Numbered from the stretch's first letter, positions 42,177-50,092 are shown. The stretch is 64,000 bases of DNA from Phytopseudomonas dryadis (GCF_004327355.1 NZ_QJUM01000010.1:1-64000); one strand, 5' to 3'. Notes: a model not told the origin generated them from the sequence alone. Numbers and translations: made by a program.

Positions 42177-42602
42177 TTATCCTTGCCGCTTGAAGCCGGT
42201 CACGGCAGGCCGTGGCGGCCAGGGCAGGCGCTCGCGCCGCCCCTGGTTATCGAAAATCAGCCCGGTTTCGTCGATGTCCTGCAGCACGATGCCGGGCGCC
42301 AGGCGTTGCCCACGGCTGACGCTGCGCACCTGCTGGCCGTAGCGCAGCACCACCACGGTGGCGCTCAGCGGCACCGCGCGCAGCCCGCCCAGGTACTGGA
42401 TCGGCAGGCGGGTCAGCGGCAGTGCGTCGCCATCGGCATTCAGTTGCCAGTGGCCCACCAGCAGGCCAGGGGGCGCTGCCACATCGACGGCAGCGGCACG
42501 GGCCGGTTGCGGTTCACGGCTGAGCTGCAATACGCACTGCGCCGCCAGCCAGGCGCCGAGGGTCAGCCACAGGCCGCTCCACAGTCGCTGTGCGCTGATC
42601 AA
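42177..42602 (-). CDS. gspC: short type II secretion protein GspC (HR domain only)
   Basis: GspC connects the inner-membrane platform to the secretin. The product has one membrane helix (LWSGLWLTLGAWLAAQCVLQ) and the periplasmic homology region (LPIQYLGGLRAVPLSATVVV and YGQQVRSVSRGQRLAPGIVL). It stops after LPWPPRPAVTGFKRQG. No PDZ or coiled-coil domain is present, so at 141 residues it is about half the usual length. The start is taken as TTG 42602, which overlaps the preceding TGA (TTGA) and has AGAGG six bases upstream. No ATG/GTG alternative has a ribosome site, but the frame is open upstream. Confidence 0.85.
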   Translation of the reverse strand: MISAQRLWSGLWLTLGAWLAAQCVLQLSREPQPARAAAVDVAAPPGLLVGHWQLNADGDALPLTRLPIQYLGGLRAVPLSATVVVLRYGQQVRSVSRGQRLAPGIVLQDIDETGLIFDNQGRRERLPWPPRPAVTGFKRQG

Positions 42603-44236
42603 CTGACGCCTCTGGGATGCCAGCCGGGATGGCCCTGTACGTAGCGCACGCTGGGCAGATGCAGAGCAGGTAGCTGCCAGTCGCTCGGTTGCGTGGCCAA
42701 CCACGCCTCGACGCGCTGCCACAGCGGTTCATCGGCGTTGGCGTCGTAGGCCATGGAAACACTGCGGCACATGCCGTCGAGCGGAGCCAGGCCGGAAACG
42801 CGCTTGCCGGTCGGACTGTAGTTGACCTGCCAGGCCTGCCCCTGCCAGCGCGGCAGATCCTGGCTGTTGTCGAGTAACAGGGGATCACCGAACAGTTGCT
42901 CGGCTGCGTTTTCCAGCACGCCTTCGAGAGGTTTTACCGGCGCCTCCACGACGGGAGCCGGATAACCGCCAGTCAGGCTGATCAGTTGTTCTCGGGTAAT
43001 CGCCTGGCCGGCGGCTACGGGGCTGTCGTAACGCAGCCCAGGCAGCAACACCTGCATCTTGCCGTCATCGGACAATGCCTGATGCAGCAGGCGGTCCCAG
43101 CTGCCACCCCGGGTATCGCGACGCCACAGCGCCTGCGGCGCCTTGGCCAGTGGCTGATCGAGCCAAGCGGCGTGCGGCGCCCGCTGGGCCTGCAACTGCG
43201 TACGCAAGCGCGCCGCATGCACCTGGCCCGCCGGGGAAAGCAGATGTTCGAACGCCGGGTGAAAGCGCGCGACGAACGTCCATTGTCCCGCCTGCCGCTG
43301 GCACCCGATATGAAAGGCACCGCTGGCCCGACAGCCGCCAAGTACCACCGGCACCCGTCTGCCGCTGCTCTGCAGTACCTCGATCGGCGCCGGCCAGAAG
43401 TCCTGACCACGGGCACACAACAGCAGATCGGCATCGCTCAGGCGTTCGGCCAGCCACAGGCCGGGACCGGTCCCGACATCGGCCAGGGCGATGACCAGAT
43501 CGGCCTGGGCACGTGCCTCCTTGAAGGCCGGCAGCAGCGATTGGTACCACTGTTTCAAGGAAGCGTTCTGATCCCCGGCATAAGGGTCGGTAATCCCCAC
43601 TACCGCGATCCGCACCCCGGCGCGCCGGATGAGGGTGAAGGGTTCGCTACCCAGCGCCTGGGCCTGGGCGTCTGCAAGGCCGGCGCCGACGACGGGCCGA
43701 GCGAAATGCCGATAAAGGCCGGCACAGCGTTGTGGCCACAGCACACGCTCATCGCTGCTGACCCGCACCTCGCTGCCGAGCAGTTGGCTACCCTGCGCGC
43801 CACTCTCCCCCTGGGTCAGATAGGCCAGCCCGCTGCCGTTCCAGCCCTGGCCGTTCTCCAGGGTCAGGCAGCGCTCGGCGCCATGGTGCTGACGCAGTTC
43901 TTCCAGCAAGGCACCCAGTACGGCATAACCACCGGTGCTGACGCCTTCGGCCAGGCGCGCATCGAGCAGCGGATTGAGTTCGCCGCGTGCCTGGTGGGCA
44001 TTGCTGCCACTAATCCAGGGCGCTCGCCCGAGGTGGGAAACCGGGCCCAGTCGAGTGGCCGGAACCACCGGTTGACCAGGCTGCCGTGCATCCAGGGTAT
44101 CGGCGAAATACAGCAATTCCAGTTCGGATTGCCCGTCCTGCCGTGGGGTCGCGAAGCCCGAGCAGGCGCTGAGCATCGGGGCCATTGCACCGATGCCCAT
44201 CCAGCTCATCACTTCACGTCTGCCGATGTTCGTCAT
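42599..44236 (-). CDS. SoxB-like protein with Tat/lipobox signal, metal ligands lost
   Basis: The 545-residue product resembles the SoxB/5'-nucleotidase metallophosphatase family in layout (N-terminal phosphatase fold, then a C-terminal domain with DPLLLDNSQDLPRWQGQAWQ, VNYSPTGKRVSGLAPLDG). It starts with twin arginines at 6-7 (GRREVMSWMG) and a lipobox LSAC (Cys25), so Tat export and lipidation are likely. The usual ligand motifs are missing: D-x-H reads ADTLDAR, the GGD block reads ENGQGWNGS, the single-His strand reads ALADVG, and the G-H-x-H block reads CARGQDFW. It is thus probably a non-catalytic relative. It is the first gene of the gsp operon, directly below the Pho box. ATG 44236 is preferred to GTG 44254 for its GGGGG spacing. 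Confidence 0.75.
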   Translation of the reverse strand: MTNIGRREVMSWMGIGAMAPMLSACSGFATPRQDGQSELELLYFADTLDARQPGQPVVPATRLGPVSHLGRAPWISGSNAHQARGELNPLLDARLAEGVSTGGYAVLGALLEELRQHHGAERCLTLENGQGWNGSGLAYLTQGESGAQGSQLLGSEVRVSSDERVLWPQRCAGLYRHFARPVVGAGLADAQAQALGSEPFTLIRRAGVRIAVVGITDPYAGDQNASLKQWYQSLLPAFKEARAQADLVIALADVGTGPGLWLAERLSDADLLLCARGQDFWPAPIEVLQSSGRRVPVVLGGCRASGAFHIGCQRQAGQWTFVARFHPAFEHLLSPAGQVHAARLRTQLQAQRAPHAAWLDQPLAKAPQALWRRDTRGGSWDRLLHQALSDDGKMQVLLPGLRYDSPVAAGQAITREQLISLTGGYPAPVVEAPVKPLEGVLENAAEQLFGDPLLLDNSQDLPRWQGQAWQVNYSPTGKRVSGLAPLDGMCRSVSMAYDANADEPLWQRVEAWLATQPSDWQLPALHLPSVRYVQGHPGWHPRGVS

Positions 44237-44293
44237 CGCCCCCGCTCGCCTCACCTTTATCCATTGTTCGGGGCGGAATACTGGGCAGCTTAT

Positions 44294-44322
44294 GTGACAG
44301 TTTAATGGCAGTTATTCGACAG
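44294..44322 (-). promoter_or_regulatory. PhoB-binding Pho box (three phased heptamers)
   Basis: Read on the minus strand, three heptamers follow one another at exact 11-base steps: CTGTCGA, four bases, CTGCCAT, four bases, CTGTCAC. The known Pho-box consensus is CTGTCAT-N4-CTGTCAT. The element points to the SoxB-like gene, whose start is about 58 bp downstream, and so to the whole gsp operon. A weak -10 (AGTATT) lies about 11 bases after the last heptamer, as expected for a PhoB-dependent promoter. PhoB binding is inferred from the match. Confidence 0.75.
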
Positions 44323-44369
44323 CCCTGCCTGGGCCATGAATCAAAAAAATAAGATAAATCAGCCTGATA

Positions 44370-44387
44370 GCGTCATAAAGCCTTCAA
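44370..44387 (+). promoter_or_regulatory. possible PhoB site upstream of phoX
   Basis: GCGTCATAAAGCC (44370-44382) lies 99 bp before the phoX start. The same 13 bases occur upstream of tatA at 48175-48187. GCGTCAT matches five of seven positions of the Pho heptamer; the next heptamer at the 11-base step (CCTTCAA) matches four. Alone it is a weak Pho box. The exact sharing between two promoters in the same export module makes it worth noting. Confidence 0.35.
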
Positions 44388-44480
44388 TAGTCGTTAACAG
44401 AACTGCCAAAAAATCATCACACTCGGTCTCTAAAGTCTCGGCTTCCTCAAGCAGTTTCAACAGAAGAAGGACATGACCTG

Positions 44481-46526
44481 ATGAGTCGAGATACCGGCGA
44501 TAACCTGGATCGCAACCCCAGTGGCAACCTGCCGATGGCTTCGGTTCTGGACGCCTATCTGAGCCGTCGTAGCGTGATGCGCGGTGGCCTGGGCGCCGCG
44601 ATCGCCATGATCGCGGGCACCGGCCTCACCGGCTGTTTCGACAGCGGCGGTTCCAGCAACGACAGCCCCGCCACCGAGCCCCCCTCCGAGCCGAAACTGG
44701 CGCTGGGCTTCGAGTCCATCGCCGGCTCGCGCACCGATGCCTGCGTGGTAGCCGCCGGTTACAGCGCCTATGTGCTGGCCCCCTGGGGAACGCCGTTCAA
44801 CAGCGCGGGGGGAACCTGGAAAGCGGATGGCAGCAACAGCCCCGAGGAACAGGCCAACTCGGCCGGCATGCATCACGACGGCATGCACTTCTTCCCCATC
44901 AACGGCAGCTCGGACGACGGCCTGCTGGCGGTCAACTATGAATACATCGATGCCAACGCACTGCATCCCAACGGCCCGACCCTGGATGCCAGTGGCAAGC
45001 GCCCGGTCGATGAAGTGCGCAAGGAAATCAACGCCCACGGCGCTGGCGTCATGCGCATCAGCAAGGTCAACGGCCGCTGGCAGATCGTCGACAATGACCC
45101 GCTCAACCGTCGCTACACCACCGCCACGCTGATGGATATCGCCGGTCCGCTGCGCGGCAGCGACCACCTCAAGACCAGGTTCTCCACCGACGGCACCCAG
45201 ACCCGCGGCACCAACAACAACTGCGGCAACGGCTACACCCCCTGGGGCACCTACCTGACCTGCGAGGAGAACTGGCCAGGCATCTTCGTCAATACCGGCA
45301 CCCTCCCCGCCGATCAGCAACGCATCGGCATCAGCACCACGCGCGGCAATTACCGCTGGGAAACCGCCGCCGGTGACGCCAGCGAGATCGACGATGAATT
45401 CGCCCGTTTCAACGTCACCCCGACCGGTGCATCGGCTACCGACGACTATCGCAACGAGGCCAGCACCTACGGCTACATCGTCGAGATCGACCCCTACACC
45501 GCCAACAGCCGCGCGGTGAAACGCACCGCTCTCGGCCGTTTCCGCCACGAGGGTTGCTGGCCGACGCTGCCGGTGGTCGGCAAGCCGGTGGTGTTCTACA
45601 GCGGCGACGATTCCCGTGGCGAATACCTGTACAAGTTCGTCTCCGCGGCACTCTGGGAAGCCGCGGACGCCAACCCCAGCGACCGCCTGGCCACCGGTGC
45701 CAAGTACATGGACAACGGTACCCTGTACGTGGCGCGCTTCAACGACGACGGCTCCGGCGACTGGCTGCCGCTGACCGTGGACAGTCCCACCACCAGCGGC
45801 AGCACCCTGGGCGCGCTGTTCACCGACCTGCAGGGGATCATCCTCAATACCCGTGGCGCCGCCGATGCCGTGGGCGCGACGCCGATGGACCGACCGGAGT
45901 GGACCGCTGTCAACCCGCTCAACGGCGACGTCTACCTGACCCTGACCAACAACAGCAACCGCACCGCCGCCGATGTGGACGCCGCCAACCCGCGCGGGCC
46001 GAACAACCATGGCCACATCATCCGCTGGCACGACAGCGACGACCAGCTGAGCTTCGACTGGGACATCTTCGTATTCGGCGCCAACGCCTCGGGCACGCCC
46101 GATATCAACCGCTCCGGGCTGACCGAACTCAACCAGTTCGCCAGCCCGGACGGCATGAGCTTCGACAGCCGCGGGATCCTGTGGATCCAGACCGACAATG
46201 GCGAAGAGAGCGTGACCAGCTACACCAACGACCAGATGCTGGCAGTGATCCCCAGCAACCTGGTCGACGCCAGTGGCGAGCAGGTACCGGTCAACGCCGA
46301 GAACCAGGTGGACCTGCGCCGTTTCTTCGTCGGCCCCAACGGCAGCGAAGTGACCGGCATCGCCTTCGCGCCGGACAACAAGACGATCTTCGTCAACATC
46401 CAGCATCCGGGTAACTGGCCGTCCACCGACGTCGCTACGGACGAAACGCCAGCCGGCACCAGCGTTCGTCCACGGGCCGCCACGGTGGTGATCCAGCGCA
46501 ACGACGGCGGCGAAATCGGCGTCTGA
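44481..46526 (+). CDS. phoX: PhoX-family alkaline phosphatase, Tat-exported lipoprotein
   Basis: PhoX enzymes are calcium/iron-dependent phosphomonoesterases induced by phosphate starvation. The 681-residue product has an extended N-terminus, then a Tat signal (SRRSVMRGGLGAAIAM, Arg29-Arg30) and a lipobox LTGC (Cys52). The body shows the PhoX/DUF839 beta-propeller segments: AGMHHDGMHFFPI, NNCGNGYTPWGTYLTCEENW, ALGRFRHEGCWPTLPVVGKP and FASPDGMSFDSRGILWIQTD. CEEN and the RHEG strand contain residues known to bind the Ca-Fe cluster in the family. It faces away from the Pho box and gsp operon and stops about 590 bp before gspK. Start at ATG 44481 follows AAGGA. Confidence 0.92.
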   Translation: MSRDTGDNLDRNPSGNLPMASVLDAYLSRRSVMRGGLGAAIAMIAGTGLTGCFDSGGSSNDSPATEPPSEPKLALGFESIAGSRTDACVVAAGYSAYVLAPWGTPFNSAGGTWKADGSNSPEEQANSAGMHHDGMHFFPINGSSDDGLLAVNYEYIDANALHPNGPTLDASGKRPVDEVRKEINAHGAGVMRISKVNGRWQIVDNDPLNRRYTTATLMDIAGPLRGSDHLKTRFSTDGTQTRGTNNNCGNGYTPWGTYLTCEENWPGIFVNTGTLPADQQRIGISTTRGNYRWETAAGDASEIDDEFARFNVTPTGASATDDYRNEASTYGYIVEIDPYTANSRAVKRTALGRFRHEGCWPTLPVVGKPVVFYSGDDSRGEYLYKFVSAALWEAADANPSDRLATGAKYMDNGTLYVARFNDDGSGDWLPLTVDSPTTSGSTLGALFTDLQGIILNTRGAADAVGATPMDRPEWTAVNPLNGDVYLTLTNNSNRTAADVDAANPRGPNNHGHIIRWHDSDDQLSFDWDIFVFGANASGTPDINRSGLTELNQFASPDGMSFDSRGILWIQTDNGEESVTSYTNDQMLAVIPSNLVDASGEQVPVNAENQVDLRRFFVGPNGSEVTGIAFAPDNKTIFVNIQHPGNWPSTDVATDETPAGTSVRPRAATVVIQRNDGGEIGV

Positions 46527-47120
46527 CCTGCCCACGCGGCACGGGGTCATCTCGTGCCGTATCTCTTCGCCTGGATCGAGCACCGCGACATCCAGGCCCC
46601 TCTTTCCGTATCTCACCACGCTCGACATCGGCTACAAAAGCACCCGGTGCGTAGCCCGCGGTTGAGCGCAGCGATTGATGGCAACGGCATGCCCATCCGC
46701 TGGATGAGCACGATCGCATCGCCCGCAAGCGGGCTCCTACGGATAAGATCACCACGCATTGTAGGAGCTGCGACCCCGCGGCGAATGGTGGCAACACCGC
46801 GGACTTTCAGAATGGCTACCATCGCATTCGCGCCGGGGGGGGACGCTCCTACACGAACAGCGTCGGACGCCCATCTCGCAGACAACTCGATAGTGCAGGA
46901 GCCGGCTTGTCGGCGATCCGCGAGCGCACTGTCAATTCATCTGAATACCCGCTTCGTAGCCTGCGGTTGAGCGCAGCGATACCCAGGTTCAGCATCAGCA
47001 GGCGTCACTCGCCAGGTATGGCAGCGCCGCAGCGATTGATGGCTGTGACATTTCCTCTGGTGGATACCTACAATCGCATCGCCCGTAAGCGGGCTCCTAC
47101 ACAGCTACGGACGACTCGCG
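46527..47120. repeat. gene-free region packed with REP-like palindromes
   Basis: No credible gene is seen here. At least six REP-like elements are visible. GTAGCCCGCGGTTGAGCGCA is at 46651, with a relative at 46956. GCCCGCAAGCGGGCTCCTAC is at 46721-46740, with a copy differing by one base at 47081-47100. GTAGGAGCTGCGACCCCGCG is at 46761, an inverted-type copy with GACGCTCCTAC at 46842-46852, and GGAGCCGGCTTGTCGGCGAT at 46898-46917. A run of eight G lies in the copy near 46836. The stem-loop type GCCCGC-AA-GCGGGC is the same as in the elements beside the RAYT gene at 55810. Confidence 0.8.
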
Positions 47121-48092
47121 CTACAAGTCGAACGGCAAGGGTTCGCGGCTGATCACCTGCACCCGCTGCACCGGCACCTGTGCGTGCCAGCGCACCACCC
47201 CCTGAGCCTGCACCTGGAACTGGCTGCCGATCAGCCGGTCATCCTGCTCGAACGCGAGCTGCAGCATGAAATCGCCGCTGTTGAGCAGCAAGCCCTCACT
47301 GAGGCGCTCGAAGGTCAGGTCGTCCACGGCGCCCAGTGCCTCGCGCAAGGCCGCCACATCGCGGTAACCATTGGCCGGGCGTCCGGTGATGATACGAGCC
47401 AGCAAGGAACGCGCGAACTCGCCCTCGTAGAGCGCATCGAGCAGGGGCAGGTGTTCCAGGCTCAAGGCATTGGCATTCAAGCGCCAGCCCGATGTCTGCG
47501 GCAGTGCACAGAGTTGCGGATAACGCAGCTGCCGCCCGCGCTGCGGCGTGAGCAGCAGGTTCAGTTCACTCATGTCCACCATGGGCTGATCGGCGGCGAG
47601 CCGAGGCGGCGTCTGGCGCAGGTACTGGTCGCTTTCGGCACCGTGCAGGCGGCTCTGGCCGTCGCTGTCGATCCAGTCAGCCAGGGCATGCACCAGTTGT
47701 TCGGCGGCCAGGTCGTCACCAAGCAGGTATTGCAACTGGCGCTCGGCCCGTTCGGCCTCCTGCCCGGCCAGCGCATTGACGTTGAAGCAGCTGTGCAGAT
47801 CACGGATGCGCAGGGTCGCCGCACCGCCGGCGAAGTCGTAACGCAACGGCTGCCCACGCAGGGCTTGCCAGAACAGCGGGCTCTGCCGCCAAGCAGGATC
47901 CCTGAGTGCCTGTTCGGCGAACGCCAGGCCGGCGACCTCCATGGCTCGCGCCTGGATTCGCTGCTGTTGCAGGCGCACCGCATCGACCTGCTGTCGTCCT
48001 TGCTGCACCATCCACGCCAGCCCACCGGCGAGCATGGCCAAGGCCACCAGCACCATCAATAACGCTGCGCCGCGCTGCTGCCTGCCGCCCAT
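47121..48092 (-). CDS. gspK: type II secretion minor pseudopilin GspK (separated from the gsp operon)
   Basis: GspK caps the pseudopilus tip complex with GspI and GspJ. The 323-residue precursor has QQRG^AALLMVLVALAML; it lacks Glu at +5, as GspK normally does. It shows the GspK body: LHSCFNVNALAG, LADWIDSDGQSRLHGAESD, LTPQRGRQLRYPQL and the C-terminal VVRWHAQVPVQRVQVISREP. In most T2SS operons gspK lies between J and L; here it is about 11 kb from gspJ, on the same strand, beyond phoX and beside tatABC. It has no gsp neighbour. Confidence 0.92.
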   Translation of the reverse strand: MGGRQQRGAALLMVLVALAMLAGGLAWMVQQGRQQVDAVRLQQQRIQARAMEVAGLAFAEQALRDPAWRQSPLFWQALRGQPLRYDFAGGAATLRIRDLHSCFNVNALAGQEAERAERQLQYLLGDDLAAEQLVHALADWIDSDGQSRLHGAESDQYLRQTPPRLAADQPMVDMSELNLLLTPQRGRQLRYPQLCALPQTSGWRLNANALSLEHLPLLDALYEGEFARSLLARIITGRPANGYRDVAALREALGAVDDLTFERLSEGLLLNSGDFMLQLAFEQDDRLIGSQFQVQAQGVVRWHAQVPVQRVQVISREPLPFDL

Positions 48093-48163
48093 CGCTCACC
48101 CCTCGAACCAAGAGCCGACAGTCAACAGGCTGAATGTTGCAGAGAGGTGGCAGCCACCTCTTT

Positions 48164-48187
48164 TCGTCATCGACGCGTCATAAAGCC
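48164..48187 (+). promoter_or_regulatory. possible PhoB site upstream of tatA
   Basis: TCGTCAT, four bases, GCGTCAT lie at an exact 11-base step (48164-48170 and 48175-48181), 50 bp before the tatA start. Each matches five of seven positions of the Pho heptamer CTGTCAT. The second is part of the 13-base sequence GCGTCATAAAGCC that is also found upstream of phoX. The region separates gspK from tatA, so the site could serve either. This is a weaker match than the box at 44294-44322. Confidence 0.45.
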
Positions 48188-48230
48188 CAGGCAGATTAGC
48201 CCTTCAATTTCATCGCGTTGGAGAGTTTTC

Positions 48231-48464
48231 ATGGGCGGCATCGGTATCTGGCAACTGGTCATCGTGCTGTTGATCGTGTTTCTGTTGTTCGGCAGCAAAC
48301 GCCTCAAGACGCTGGGTGGCGATCTCGGTGAAACCATTCAGGGTTTCCGCAAATCCATGGCCGGCAACAACGAAGCGGACGAGCCGCCAGCACAGGTCCA
48401 GCAGCAGGCACCGCTGTCGGGAACCGCCCAGCAGTCCCACACCCACACGGATCGCCAGGCCTGA
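48231..48464 (+). CDS. tatA: twin-arginine translocase subunit TatA
   Basis: TatA forms the variable-size channel that passes folded proteins across the inner membrane. The 77-residue product has one short membrane helix (IGIWQLVIVLLIVFLLFGSK), the FG hinge, and an amphipathic helix (KRLKTLGGDLGETIQGFRKS). A His/Gln-rich tail follows. The ATG at 48231 has GGAGAG upstream; the open frame to its left (from 48147) is not part of the gene. First gene of tatABC, next to Tat-signal proteins PhoX and the SoxB-like protein. Confidence 0.94.
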   Translation: MGGIGIWQLVIVLLIVFLLFGSKRLKTLGGDLGETIQGFRKSMAGNNEADEPPAQVQQQAPLSGTAQQSHTHTDRQA

Positions 48465-48751
48465 TGTTCGAAATAGGCTTCACCGAACTGCTGCTGGTGA
48501 GCGTGGTGGCGCTGCTGGTGCTCGGCCCGGAACGCCTGCCGGTCGCAGCCCGCACCCTGGGGCGCGGCCTTGGCCAGGCAAAACGGGCGATGGGCATGCT
48601 GCGTGATCAGGTAGAACGTGAACTCGATGCCCAGGCCGTGAGCAAGGAACTGGACGCCGCGCCGTTGCGGCAACTGGAGCAGGAACTGCGTCGCGGCATC
48701 AACCTGCAGGAGCCGCAACCAGCCGTAGGCAAATCGGAGGGCAGCGCATGA
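48464..48751 (+). CDS. tatB: twin-arginine translocase subunit TatB (short)
   Basis: TatB recognises Tat signal peptides together with TatC. The 95-residue product has the TatB N-terminus (FEIGFTELLLVSVVALLVLG), the PERLP hinge motif and an amphipathic helix (GLGQAKRAMGMLRDQVERE). It is shorter than common TatB (about 140-170), lacking much of the C-terminal tail. It overlaps tatA by one base and tatC by four. Confidence 0.93.
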   Translation: MFEIGFTELLLVSVVALLVLGPERLPVAARTLGRGLGQAKRAMGMLRDQVERELDAQAVSKELDAAPLRQLEQELRRGINLQEPQPAVGKSEGSA

Positions 48752-49497
48752 GCAGCATGCCATTGACGGCGCACCTGGGCGAACTGCGCAAGCGACTGGT
48801 GCGCTGCCTGCTGGTGATTGCGCTGGCGTTCCTCGGCCTGTTCCCCTTCGCGCAGACCCTTTACACACTGATCTCCGAGCCGCTGCGCCGCTACCTGCCC
48901 GAAGGCGCGAGCATGATCGCCACCAGCGTGACCTCGCCTTTCCTGGCGCCATTCAAGCTGACCATGATGGTCGCCGTGTTCCTCTGCATGCCGGTACTGC
49001 TGCATCAGGCGTGGGGGTTCGTGGCACCGGGGCTGTATCGCCGCGAGCGGCGCATCGCGGTGCCCCTGCTGGTCTCGAGCATCCTGCTGTTCTATGCCGG
49101 CATGGCCTTCGCGTTCTTCGCGGTGTTCCCGATGATGTTCGGCTTCTTCGCCAGCGTCACGCCGGACGGCGTGGAAATGATGACCGATATCGCCCTGTAC
49201 CTGGATTTCATCCTCGCCCTGTTCCTGGCCTTCGGGCTGGCCTTCGAAATTCCGGTGGCCACCTTCATCATCGTCTGGGCCGGACTGACGGACGTCGACA
49301 CGCTGCGCCGCAGCCGGCCCTACGTGATCGTCGGCTGCTTCGTGGTCGGCATGCTGCTGACCCCGCCCGACGTGTTCTCGCAAACCATGCTGGCGGTGCC
49401 GATGTGGCTGCTGTTCGAAGTCGGCCTGATCGCCTGCGGCAGCATCCAGCGCCGGCCGAAGCAGGAAGGCGAGCAGGAACTGGCAGTCACCGAGTGA
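48748..49497 (+). CDS. tatC: twin-arginine translocase subunit TatC
   Basis: TatC is the six-helix receptor for twin-arginine signals. The 249-residue product shows PLTAHLGELRKRLVRCLLVI at the start, the conserved MPVLLHQAWGFVAPGLYRRE block with its glutamate, and AFGLAFEIPVATFIIVWAGL. The end is hydrophilic. It overlaps tatB and is the last gene of the operon. Because pseudomonads normally carry a tatABC operon beside histidine genes, this copy may be a second, specialised set. Confidence 0.95.
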   Translation: MSSMPLTAHLGELRKRLVRCLLVIALAFLGLFPFAQTLYTLISEPLRRYLPEGASMIATSVTSPFLAPFKLTMMVAVFLCMPVLLHQAWGFVAPGLYRRERRIAVPLLVSSILLFYAGMAFAFFAVFPMMFGFFASVTPDGVEMMTDIALYLDFILALFLAFGLAFEIPVATFIIVWAGLTDVDTLRRSRPYVIVGCFVVGMLLTPPDVFSQTMLAVPMWLLFEVGLIACGSIQRRPKQEGEQELAVTE

Positions 49498-49542
49498 AGC
49501 TCGAGACGGGCGCCTCGAGCACGGGAAAGATGGCGGGTCGAG

Positions 49543-49860
49543 TCAGAACTGCAGATCGGACAGGCGCCACACATCGAAGGCTGGCGCTTCGTAGGGGTGG
49601 CTCTGCTTGAGGGCCTTGACCGCGTTATGGATCAATTCGTCGGCCACCACCAGCTCGACCTTCCATTCGGCGACCGTTTCCAGGGTGCCGTTCTGGCCGA
49701 GAAACGGCTGACTGCCTTCCAGAGGGCGAAACTGGCCGCGACCTAGGGTCTGCCAACAGCAATGGTCGTACTGACCGACACGCCCGCCGCCCGCCGCGAA
49801 TACCGCCGCCTTGACGCTATCGACATGGGTTTCCGGGACGTAGAAACACAGTTTGTACAT
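49543..49860 (-). CDS. YqfO/NIF3-like small protein
   Basis: The 105-residue product begins MYKLCFYVPETHVDSVKAAV and has FAAGGGRVGQYDHCCWQTLG, then GRGQFRPLEGSQPFLG. This is the isolated PII/CutA-like insert domain seen in NIF3/YqfO proteins; pseudomonads often encode it alone. Its biochemical role is not established. The start at ATG 49860 has GGAG nearby; the frame is open to 49908 but the extra residues look unnatural. It is convergent with tatC, with about 45 bp between. Confidence 0.85.
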   Translation of the reverse strand: MYKLCFYVPETHVDSVKAAVFAAGGGRVGQYDHCCWQTLGRGQFRPLEGSQPFLGQNGTLETVAEWKVELVVADELIHNAVKALKQSHPYEAPAFDVWRLSDLQF

Positions 49861-50057
49861 CAACCACTCCGCTGCAAGTCGCTGAAAGTAGAACCAATCA
49901 TGCCACAAGATAGTGGCACTTGGCCTTCAAGGAGCGTGATAAAGGCATCATATCCAGCACCTTTGACCTAACCAGGGCGAACGCCGTTCACAGAGGCACA
50001 GACAGTATTTAGCGCTAAGCGAACGGCGCTAGCCGGGTGGTCACCAGGGATGACAGG

Positions 50058-50092
50058 CCAAAAAACGCCAGGATCGACCTGGCGTTTTTTGG
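50058..50092 (-). terminator. strong rho-independent terminator after purL
   Basis: CCAAAAAACGCCAGG, a five-base loop (ATCGA), then CCTGGCGTTTTTTGG form a perfect 15-bp stem. It lies 36 bp beyond the purL stop. The stem itself carries A and T runs on both arms, so it could stop transcription in both directions, also for anything coming from the left. Confidence 0.9.

Noticed and set aside
44457..46628. A 723-codon open frame on the minus strand opposite phoX
   Set aside because: Antisense shadow; the repetitive Val/Gly/Ala composition is typical of reversed GC-rich coding sequence and PhoX is clear on the plus strand.
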